Position numbers and translations under genes: made by a program. The notes beneath the pieces were generated by a model. That model was given only the letters and a program-made list of their open reading frames with translations, ran no database searches and was not told the origin of the DNA. This document shows positions 57,343 to 64,000 of a stretch of DNA of 64,000 bases, piece after piece (positions within the stretch are counted from its first letter, which is position 1; each line of letters begins with the position of its first letter). Location: assembly GCA_013349285.1 (NCBI GenBank), contig DUZU01000011.1, forward strand, positions 1-64,000, given 5' to 3'. The stretch is from Deltaproteobacteria bacterium (lineage in GTDB: Bacteria; Desulfobacterota; Desulfobulbia; Desulfobulbales; Desulfurivibrionaceae).

Positions 57343-58107
57343 TTACGAAACCCTTTCACTCAGCACTAAAGGGTCACCTTCGGTAACGGCAATTGAATGT
57401 TCAAAATGCGCCGAGGGCTTTTTATCTTTGGTAACTACGGTCCACCCATCACGCAAAACTTCAACTAAATGGGTGCCCAGGTTAACCATCGGTTCAATCG
57501 CAAGAACCATACCCGGCATCAACTTCGGCGTCCGTTCCGTTCTATTATAATTAGGTATCTCCGGAGCCTCATGCAACTGACTCCCTATACCATGTCCGAC
57601 AAACTGCCGGACAACAGAAAAGCCGTGCTTTTCAACATGCTCCTGCACGGCTTTTGAAATATCATTTATCCGGTTACCGGCTCTGGCCTGGGCAATCCCC
57701 TTATAAAGCGAATCCTTGGTAACCTGTAACAGATCTTGGTATTTGGCGGCTATCTTCCCCACCGGAATAGTTACGGCGGAATCACCGTAATAGCCCTTGT
57801 ATCTAACCCCAAAATCAATACTAACGATATCACCGTCCCTTAACACGACCTTCTTGGAGGGGATACCGTGCACAACTTGCTCATTTACGGAAACACAAAG
57901 ACTGCCGGGAAAACCTCGATACCCCTTGAAAGCAGGATGGGCACCGGCCTGTCTACAATTATCTTCAGCAATCTGGTCCAGAAAAAGAGTCGTACAACCA
58001 GGCTCTATTTTCTGCTCGAGCAAGCTAAGCGTATTAGCAACAATCTGATTGGCCTCCTGCATGATCTTAATCTCTTCAGGAGACTTCAGGATAATTGCAT
58101 TGCTCAT
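57343..58107 (-). CDS. map: methionine aminopeptidase
   Basis: Removes the first Met from new proteins. The 254-residue type I enzyme has the two-metal ligands in SIDFGVRYKGYYGDSAVT (two Asp), FVGHGIGSQLHE (His), MVLAIEPM (Glu) and the final Glu of HFEHSIAVTEGD. It lies 13 bases after secY; adk, often found between them, is missing here. Confidence 0.97.
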   Translation of the reverse strand: MSNAIILKSPEEIKIMQEANQIVANTLSLLEQKIEPGCTTLFLDQIAEDNCRQAGAHPAFKGYRGFPGSLCVSVNEQVVHGIPSKKVVLRDGDIVSIDFGVRYKGYYGDSAVTIPVGKIAAKYQDLLQVTKDSLYKGIAQARAGNRINDISKAVQEHVEKHGFSVVRQFVGHGIGSQLHEAPEIPNYNRTERTPKLMPGMVLAIEPMVNLGTHLVEVLRDGWTVVTKDKKPSAHFEHSIAVTEGDPLVLSERVS

Positions 58108-58120
58108 CTTTTACTCTACC

Positions 58121-59434
58121 TTAACGCCGTCCTTTCATGCCGCCGGATTTCATAAAACCATCATAATTACGCATCACCGTGTGCGACTCAATCTGCGACA
58201 TGGTATCAATGGCAACCCCGACAACAATAAGCAGGGCAGTGCCTCCGAAGTAAAAAGGCACATGCAATTCATTAATCAAAATCGTGGGCAACACACAGAT
58301 GAGACTGACATATACCGCCCCGATCACAGTGAGTCTAACCATGATTTTGTCTATAAAATCAGCGGTCTTCTTGCCGGGACGAATGCCGGGCACAAAACCG
58401 CCGTTTTTCTTCAAATTTTCCGCCACATCAACGGGATTAAAGGTAACCGCTGTATAAAAGAAACAAAAGAAAACAATAAAACCTACAAACAGAAGGGTGT
58501 GTGGCACACTCCCCCAACTCAAAGCCGCACTCATTTGCTGAACCCAGTCGATCTGAATAAACTGACCGATCGTGGCCGGAAACATCATAATCGATGAAGC
58601 AAAAATGGGAGGAATTACACCTGCCATATTCACCTTAAGCGGCAAATGTGACTGCTGGCCGCCATACATCTTACGACCAACCATCCTTTTCGCATACTGA
58701 ATGGGAATACGTCGTTGCGCGGTCTCAAAGAAAATAATAAAAGCAATAATCGCCCCCATCATCACCAGGAGAATGGGTAACATTATATAATGAATTTCAC
58801 CGGCACCGGCCATTTTAAAAGTATTTACAATGGCCGCAGGCATACGAGCAACGATACCTGCAAAAATAATAAGCGATATACCGTTGCCAATACCCCGCTC
58901 GGTCATCTGCTCGCCAAGCCACATGATGAATGCCGTACCGGAAGTCAGGGTCAGCATGGTCATCAACCTAAACGAAAGGCCCGGCTCGATAACAACCATG
59001 GCGCCGGTCCCTGGTGCGGTCATGGACTCAAGGCCGATACTTATAAAAAGTCCCTGTACCAGACTGAGCACAACCGTAGCATAGCGGGTGTACTGGGTAA
59101 TCTTATGACGCCCGGCCTGTCCTTCCTTGGAAAGTGCCTCAAGCTGCGGAACAACAACGGTCAGCAGCTGAAAAATGATTGAGGCACTGATATAGGGCAT
59201 GATGCCGAGGGCAAATATCGAAAAATTTTCGAGCGCACCGCCGGAGAACATATTGAACATGTCAAATAATGTTCCACCGCTTTGGGCGAAAAACTGAGTA
59301 AGCGCTTCGCCATTGATACCGGGAGTAGGAATCTGCACCCCTGCACGGTAGACGGCCAGCATGAAAAGCGTAAAAAGTATGCGACGCCTTAATTCAGGAA
59401 TATTAGCAGCGTTGGAAACCCCGGCTTGCATCAA
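58121..59434 (-). CDS. secY: protein translocase subunit SecY
   Basis: The channel of the Sec translocon, 437 residues with ten transmembrane helices. It shows the plug/TM2 region ([32 protein letters not shown]), the cytoplasmic loop [19 protein letters not shown] and [16 protein letters not shown]. The start abuts the rplO stop. Confidence 0.98.
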   Translation of the reverse strand: MMQAGVSNAANIPELRRRILFTLFMLAVYRAGVQIPTPGINGEALTQFFAQSGGTLFDMFNMFSGGALENFSIFALGIMPYISASIIFQLLTVVVPQLEALSKEGQAGRHKITQYTRYATVVLSLVQGLFISIGLESMTAPGTGAMVVIEPGLSFRLMTMLTLTSGTAFIMWLGEQMTERGIGNGISLIIFAGIVARMPAAIVNTFKMAGAGEIHYIMLPILLVMMGAIIAFIIFFETAQRRIPIQYAKRMVGRKMYGGQQSHLPLKVNMAGVIPPIFASSIMMFPATIGQFIQIDWVQQMSAALSWGSVPHTLLFVGFIVFFCFFYTAVTFNPVDVAENLKKNGGFVPGIRPGKKTADFIDKIMVRLTVIGAVYVSLICVLPTILINELHVPFYFGGTALLIVVGVAIDTMSQIESHTVMRNYDGFMKSGGMKGRR

Positions 59435-59875
59435 TTATGCCTCAATCTTACCGCCAGCCGCTTCAACCTTCTGACGGGCAGATTGGCTCACCTTGTCCAC
59501 GGCAATGGTTAAGGCTATGCTCACCTCGCCGTTACCCAGCAATTTAATCAGGTTGTCGCTATTGGAAACAAGACCGGCATCAACAAGAGCCTGCTTGTCA
59601 ACTCTGGCCCCGGCATCAAAGCGATCAAGATCCTGAACGTTAACAACAGCGTACTCTTTCCGGAAAATGTTGGTAAAACCGCGCTTGGGAAGACGACGAT
59701 GCAAAGGCATCTGCCCACCCTCAAAGCCTGGTTTGATACCACTGCCGGAACGAGATTTAAAGCCTTTGTGGCCACGGGTAGCGGTCTGACCATGGCCGGA
59801 ACCCTGTCCACGACCAACTCTTTTCCTTGCCTTCCGAGATCCCGGCGCCGGCGACAAATTACTTAACGTCAACAT
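59435..59875 (-). CDS. rplO: 50S ribosomal protein L15
   Basis: 146 residues with the L15 glycine/arginine-rich N terminus ([33 protein letters not shown]) and the [17 protein letters not shown] segment. rpmD lies three bases upstream and secY abuts downstream. Confidence 0.98.
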   Translation of the reverse strand: MLTLSNLSPAPGSRKARKRVGRGQGSGHGQTATRGHKGFKSRSGSGIKPGFEGGQMPLHRRLPKRGFTNIFRKEYAVVNVQDLDRFDAGARVDKQALVDAGLVSNSDNLIKLLGNGEVSIALTIAVDKVSQSARQKVEAAGGKIEA

Positions 59876-59878
59876 GTA

Positions 59879-60058
59879 TTATTCCTCCACCACAACCAGG
59901 TGTTGTACCTTATTGATCATCCCCCGGATCTCGGGTGTGTCTTGCCGAACAACTGTTTTATTGGTCTTTGTCAGCCCCAAGCCGACCAAGGTGGCACGAA
60001 TTTTCTTCGTACTCCCGATCATGCTTTTTTTGAGGGTAACTTTGAGCTGATTTGCCAT
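59879..60058 (-). CDS. rpmD: 50S ribosomal protein L30
   Basis: 59 residues, missing from the minus-strand ORF track. It reads [19 protein letters not shown], then [13 protein letters not shown] and ends QHLVVVEE, the L30 pattern. It lies between rpsE and rplO in the standard order, with three bases to rplO. Confidence 0.96.
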   Translation of the reverse strand: MANQLKVTLKKSMIGSTKKIRATLVGLGLTKTNKTVVRQDTPEIRGMINKVQHLVVVEE

Positions 60059-60153
60059 ATCGATACCTATCCAATATTCAATTAGTTATATAAGTTCACA
60101 AAATTATCATTGTGAACTTAATGACCAGTAATTTGAAAAAAGAAAAGAACTAA

Positions 60154-60663
60154 TTAAGCTGTGATCTCTTCAACCGATTTACCGCGAGTTGCCGCAATCT
60201 CCTGGGCTGTCCGCAGACGAAGCAAACCATCGATTGTTGCCTTAACCAAATTATGGGGATTATGAGAACCAATGCATTTGGTCAGGATATTATTAACCCC
60301 TGCGGCTTCCAATACGGCGCGAACAGCACCACCGGCAATAACCCCGGTACCTTCAACCGCCGGTTTCAGCATAACCTGACCAGCGCCAAACTTACCATGA
60401 ATCTCATGGGGAATGGTTACTTCATTGATCGAAACCCTCTTCATATCTTTGCGGGCTTTATCAACTCCCTTCCTGATCGCATCCGGCACCTGGTTTGCTT
60501 TGCCAAGGCCATAACCGACCCGACCATTGCCATCGCCGACCACAACAATAGCGCTGAAACTAAAGCGCCGACCACCTTTCACAACCTTTGCAGTTCGATT
60601 GATATGAACAATCTTTTCGATGAACTGGTCGTCGGTATTTGCATTTTTATTAAAATTTGACAA
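60154..60663 (-). CDS. rpsE: 30S ribosomal protein S5
   Basis: 169 residues: the dsRNA-binding domain ([33 protein letters not shown]) and the C-terminal domain with [28 protein letters not shown]. The first dozen residues are Asn-rich. S5 takes part in decoding accuracy. Confidence 0.98.
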   Translation of the reverse strand: MSNFNKNANTDDQFIEKIVHINRTAKVVKGGRRFSFSAIVVVGDGNGRVGYGLGKANQVPDAIRKGVDKARKDMKRVSINEVTIPHEIHGKFGAGQVMLKPAVEGTGVIAGGAVRAVLEAAGVNNILTKCIGSHNPHNLVKATIDGLLRLRTAQEIAATRGKSVEEITA

Positions 60664-60731
60664 GGTTTACCCCCAAATAGTCGATAATTTGGTTTAGTCT
60701 TCGGGTCAGCTCAGTGCAATAACCTGAAAAT

Positions 60732-61097
60732 TTAAAATTCCAGACCGCCTTCACGTGCCCCTTCAGACAGGGCCTTTACTCGGCCATGATATATATATCC
60801 ACCGCGATCAAAAACAACCTTGGCAATCCCCTTACTCTTTGCTATCTCGGCAAGCTTAAGACCTACCTGACGGGCAAATTCGGTTTTACCTTTTGCATCA
60901 ACGGTTTTAATTTCTTTATCAACGGTTGACATTGAAACCAAAGTGTGCCCGGCAACATCATCAATAACCTGACAATAGATATGCTTGGCGCTTTTAAATA
61001 CACGCAACCGAGGTCGTTCCGGAGTCCCGACAATATTTTTCCTGATCCGTTTCACCCGCTTTTCGCGTGCAACCTGTTTCGGATTTGTTTTACCCAT
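60732..61097 (-). CDS. rplR: 50S ribosomal protein L18
   Basis: 121 residues with [29 protein letters not shown] and the terminal [24 protein letters not shown]. It binds 5S rRNA. Confidence 0.98.
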   Translation of the reverse strand: MGKTNPKQVAREKRVKRIRKNIVGTPERPRLRVFKSAKHIYCQVIDDVAGHTLVSMSTVDKEIKTVDAKGKTEFARQVGLKLAEIAKSKGIAKVVFDRGGYIYHGRVKALSEGAREGGLEF

Positions 61098-61161
61098 TTT
61101 TCTGCCTTATCTCAGTGTATTCAGCTCGTTATGAACGGAAAGATACAACTTTACCTAAAAA

Positions 61162-61701
61162 TTATTTAGAAGATGTCTTGCCGACCTTACGGACAATATG
61201 CTCATCGGAATAACGGATACCTTTACCCTTGTAAGGCTCAGGAGGCCGTATAGCGCGAATCTTCGCTGCGGTCTGACCAAGACTTTCCTTGTCGATACAG
61301 TCAAGGGTAATCGTATTAGTCTTATCGACCTCAGCACTTACCCCGTCAGGAAGACTGAAATCAACCGGGTTGGAATAGCCAACGTTCAAGGTAAGAATTT
61401 TGCCCTTAACCTCTGCACGATAACCAACACCGTCAATGTTCAATTTTTTCTGAAAAGATTGCTCAACGCCGACTACCATGTTGTTGACCAAAGTACGGGT
61501 CAAACCGGAAAAAGCGCTGGTCCTCTTACTGTTATCTTTGCAGACGACAATGTATGCACCGTCTTTCTCTTCAAGAGCAACTTCCGGACGGATAACACGC
61601 TCCAAAGTACCCTTCGGCCCTGTAACCTTCACATGGGTACCGTTTATATCAAGTTTAACCCCTTTGGGTACAGGGATAGGTTGATTGCCAATCCTAGACA
61701 T
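61162..61701 (-). CDS. rplF: 50S ribosomal protein L6
   Basis: 179 residues: MSRIGNQPIPVPKGV start, two L6 repeats and the C-terminal IRPPEPYKGKGIRYSDE signature. It lies near the sarcin-ricin loop. Confidence 0.98.
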   Translation of the reverse strand: MSRIGNQPIPVPKGVKLDINGTHVKVTGPKGTLERVIRPEVALEEKDGAYIVVCKDNSKRTSAFSGLTRTLVNNMVVGVEQSFQKKLNIDGVGYRAEVKGKILTLNVGYSNPVDFSLPDGVSAEVDKTNTITLDCIDKESLGQTAAKIRAIRPPEPYKGKGIRYSDEHIVRKVGKTSSK

Positions 61702-61749
61702 GGCTGTTCTCCACTATTTACAAGATACTCAAATTAAGCAAAAAAAGAC

Positions 61750-62148
61750 TTACCAAACCTCACAAAGAATCTCACCACCGAGCTTTTGGCTTCTAGCTTC
61801 ACGGTCGGTAACAATTCCCTTTGAAGTCGATATAATCGCGATTCCCAAACCACTCATTACCTTGGCAATCTTGTCATGTTTCACATAGATTCTACGGCCA
61901 GGCTTACTAATGCGTTTCAGTCCTGTGATAACACCATAATTATTCTGGTCGTATTTAAGATCAACACGCAGAACACCTTGGATTTTATCTTCGATTACCT
62001 GAAAACCACTGATGTAACCTTCTCTTTTGAGAATTTCAGCTACACCAGCCTTCAGCTTCGAAAGTGGCATTTCTACACTTTCGAACTTGACCATTCCGGC
62101 ATTCCTTATCCTGGTCAGCATATCAGCCAGGGGGTCAGTCATGGACAT
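61750..62148 (-). CDS. rpsH: 30S ribosomal protein S8
   Basis: 132 residues: [16 protein letters not shown] start and the C-terminal [34 protein letters not shown]8 binds the 16S central domain and in E. coli represses the spc operon at rplE. Confidence 0.98.
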   Translation of the reverse strand: MSMTDPLADMLTRIRNAGMVKFESVEMPLSKLKAGVAEILKREGYISGFQVIEDKIQGVLRVDLKYDQNNYGVITGLKRISKPGRRIYVKHDKIAKVMSGLGIAIISTSKGIVTDREARSQKLGGEILCEVW

Positions 62149-62213
62149 AGGTCCGTACTCCCATCAAAAAATTGTTTTCGTAAAATTCAGTTACCGGTAA
62201 AGCTTGTTTTTAG

Positions 62214-62399
62214 TTACCAACTTGACTTGGTAACACCGGTAATTTGCCCTTGATTAGCCAGTGATCGGAAGCATATACGACATACGCCGAACTTCCTGAT
62301 AAATGCATGCGGCCTACCACACAATCCACAACGGTTATAGCCCCGAACACTGAACTTGGGCTTACGTGCGCATTTTGCTATTAAAGATTTTTTAGCCAA
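62214..62399 (-). CDS. rpsN: 30S ribosomal protein S14, zinc-binding type
   Basis: 61 residues, the short form. It has two CXXC pairs (CGLC and CRIC) and the [21 protein letters not shown] pattern. The long non-zinc S14 of about 100 residues is not seen. It lies between rplE and rpsH. Confidence 0.98.
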   Translation of the reverse strand: MAKKSLIAKCARKPKFSVRGYNRCGLCGRPHAFIRKFGVCRICFRSLANQGQITGVTKSSW

Positions 62400-62414
62400 A
62401 TCTTCCTCCTATCC

Positions 62415-62957
62415 TTACCGTTTACGGAAGGGCATTCCCAATGATTTCAAAAGGTACCGACCTTCTTCATCGCTTTGAGCGGTCGTTGTAATCACAATAT
62501 TAAGTCCCTTGATTTTATCGATCTTGTCATAATCAATTTCAGGGAAAATGATATGCTCTTTTATGCCCATAGCATAGTTTCCACGACCATCAAAAGCTTT
62601 TACTGAAACGCCCCTGAAGTCACGTACTCGGGGAAGAGCAATATTCAGCAACTTTGACAGAAAGTCATACATCCTGTCGCCACGAAGAGTTACCTTGCAA
62701 CCAATCGGCATACCCTCACGCAATTTAAAAGTCGCGATTGACTTCTTAGCCCGCGTAACTACAGCCTTCTGACCGGCAATCATAGTCAGCTCATTAACTG
62801 CGCCGTCAATAATTTTCGGATTTTGCACAGCTTCTCCCAAGCCCATATTCAAAACGACCTTGGTAATCTTCGGCACCTGCATCACATTCTTATAGCCGAA
62901 CTCTTTCATGAGCTGCGGGACACACTCGTCCTGATAACACTTTTTAACCCCAGCCAT
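62415..62957 (-). CDS. rplE: 50S ribosomal protein L5
   Basis: 180 residues from ATG 62957, which has GGAGG six bases upstream; the track adds four residues. The family segments [22 protein letters not shown] and [27 protein letters not shown] are present. It binds 5S rRNA and the P-site tRNA. Confidence 0.98.
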   Translation of the reverse strand: MAGVKKCYQDECVPQLMKEFGYKNVMQVPKITKVVLNMGLGEAVQNPKIIDGAVNELTMIAGQKAVVTRAKKSIATFKLREGMPIGCKVTLRGDRMYDFLSKLLNIALPRVRDFRGVSVKAFDGRGNYAMGIKEHIIFPEIDYDKIDKIKGLNIVITTTAQSDEEGRYLLKSLGMPFRKR

Positions 62958-62989
62958 TATAGCCTCCAAAAAATCAGATCTGTATCAGC

Positions 62990-63316
62990 TTACGCGTCTA
63001 CGGATTCATTACACTTTTTACAAGTGCGGACCTTGGTGCCGTCCTCAAGTATTTTTTTGCCGACTCGCACCGTCTTAGAACACTTAGGACAAATCAACAT
63101 CAGATTAGAGATGTGGATTGCGGCCTCTTTTTCAATGATGCCGCCCTGCTGGTTCATTTGACTCGGCTTCGTGTGCCGTTTGATCATGTTCAATTTTTCG
63201 ACAATAACGTTATCGTCCTTAGAATTGACTTTGATTATTTTCCCGACACGACCATTATCCTTGCCGGTAATCACTTCAACCTGATCATTAACTTTTAAAT
63301 GTTTCTTTGCTTGCAT
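62990..63316 (-). CDS. rplX: 50S ribosomal protein L24 with C-terminal zinc-ribbon cysteines
   Basis: 108 residues from ATG 63316 with GAGG nine bases upstream. The KOW motif is [20 protein letters not shown]. Near the C terminus CPKC and CKKC, 23 bases of codons apart, form a likely zinc ribbon, an add-on found in L24 of several phyla. It starts large-subunit assembly. Confidence 0.96.
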   Translation of the reverse strand: MQAKKHLKVNDQVEVITGKDNGRVGKIIKVNSKDDNVIVEKLNMIKRHTKPSQMNQQGGIIEKEAAIHISNLMLICPKCSKTVRVGKKILEDGTKVRTCKKCNESVDA

Positions 63317-63398
63317 CCTAATATGCCTCTTCAACGATCAGGACAAAGTTCCCAATCTATGTCTCCACCCTATATTTTGCGCTGAGCAAAACCGCCTA

Positions 63399-63767
63399 CT
63401 ATAGAACCTCAGGCGCAAGGGATATAATCTTCATATAGCCTTTGGGGCGCAACTCTCTGGCCACCGGCCCAAAAATACGGGTTCCAAGAGGTTCCCCTGA
63501 AGCATTCAAAAGAACTGCGGAATTATCATCAAATTTTACGGAAGTAGCATCCATTCGCTTGAGCTCTTTTGCCGTCCGAACAACAACAGCGCGAAGCACA
63601 TCGCCTTTTTTGACCTTGGCATTTGGAATTGCTTCCTGAACAGCAACAACAATTACATCACCAATGCCTGCATAACGACGCCTGGTACCACCCAGAACAC
63701 GAATACAAAGTACTCTTTTTGCACCCGAATTATCTGCAACATTCAGTACGCTTTCTGTCTGTATCAT
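63399..63767 (-). CDS. rplN: 50S ribosomal protein L14
   Basis: 122 residues: [27 protein letters not shown] start and [20 protein letters not shown] end, both typical. It lies between the partial rpsQ and rplX. Confidence 0.98.
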   Translation of the reverse strand: MIQTESVLNVADNSGAKRVLCIRVLGGTRRRYAGIGDVIVVAVQEAIPNAKVKKGDVLRAVVVRTAKELKRMDATSVKFDDNSAVLLNASGEPLGTRIFGPVARELRPKGYMKIISLAPEVL

Positions 63768-63850
63768 CTCTTCACCAACCGCCTATAAATTAGCCTGCAT
63801 AACCCGGTAACCCCAGGACAGACAGACGGATTGTAAAATTAAAGCCGTTA

Positions 63851-64000
63851 TTAAACAGCCTTTTCAATTATCTCACGAACCAACCAACGTTTGTTTTTGC
63901 TCAGCGGCCGACACTCTTGGATCAAAACGCGGTCACCGACATTACAGCTGTTTTCTGGATCATGTGCCATAAATTTTGTATGACGCCTCAAGAATTTCCC
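63851..64000 (-). CDS. rpsQ: 30S ribosomal protein S17 (partial, 5' end beyond the window)
   Basis: Forty-nine codons of the C-terminal part are visible: [13 protein letters not shown], then [19 protein letters not shown] and the tail VREIIEKAV before TAA. This is the S17 OB-fold signature. The gene enters from the right edge and continues the order rpsQ-rplN-rplX. Confidence 0.95.
   Translation of the reverse strand, partial: GKFLRRHTKFMAHDPENSCNVGDRVLIQECRPLSKNKRWLVREIIEKAV

Overview
The window looks like a chromosomal segment of an anaerobic Desulfobacterota bacterium, most plausibly a Desulfobulbia-like sulfate or sulfur metaboliser. This is inferred from gene content, not from a database search. 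The pointers are a mercury-methylation pair (hgcAB), a four-subunit group 3b-type [NiFe] sulfhydrogenase, two multiheme c-type cytochromes, Kdo/lipid A genes showing a Gram-negative envelope, and many small uncharacterised proteins of a kind common in that phylum. I see no phage, insertion sequence, integrase or CRISPR array.

Layout. Positions 1-0.4 kb hold one intact tRNA-Pro(GGG) followed by at least two decayed, tandemly duplicated copies on the minus strand. From 0.47 to 8.0 kb runs the minus-strand translation operon thrS-infC-rpmI-rplT-pheS-pheT-ihfA-merR; infC uses an AUU start. From 8.2 to 12.1 kb come tadA, tRNA-Ser, the 4.5S SRP RNA, dnaX, ebfC, recR and tRNA-Val. A thioredoxin-reductase-like gene (12.3 kb) diverges from a 1083-residue fusion of an endonuclease Q-like PHP nuclease and a UvrD helicase (13.4-16.7 kb). 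From 16.7 to 20.7 kb lies a run of small plus-strand genes: a thioredoxin-like protein, a 41-residue membrane peptide, an LpxR-like protein, UspA, a SAP-like protein and three unknowns. A TauE permease, a CheY-like receiver, tRNA-Arg and tilS follow on the minus strand. The plus-strand run priA-def-fmt-TVP38-larC-pgpA spans 24.3-30.7 kb.

A chemoreceptor and a secreted Cache protein (30.7-33.3 kb) precede the minus-strand group pyrG-kdsA-kdsC-lptC-pyrF. A nine-heme cytochrome and a NapC/NirT-like membrane cytochrome converge near 40.1 kb. An RlpA-type lipoprotein is followed by hydBGDA (43.2-47.2 kb). The minus strand then carries hgcA-hgcB, a stand-alone AICAR transformylase gene and thiF-thiS-thiG-thiH. 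The last 10 kb is the spc-alpha ribosomal protein region, from a partial rpsQ at the right edge through secY, map, infA, rpmJ, rpsM-rpsK-rpsD, rpoA and rplQ.

How the genes work together. Most of the window is housekeeping (translation, DNA repair, nucleotide, thiamine and Kdo synthesis). The accessory signals are redox genes: a soluble NAD(P)-linked hydrogenase and quinol/periplasmic cytochromes in one stretch, with HgcA/HgcB next to them. The most unusual observation is an in-frame TGA near the 5' end of hgcA. It lies where the reading frame continues upstream to an ATG, directly after a Cys codon and before a small hairpin, consistent with (but not proof of) selenocysteine at the N terminus of HgcA.
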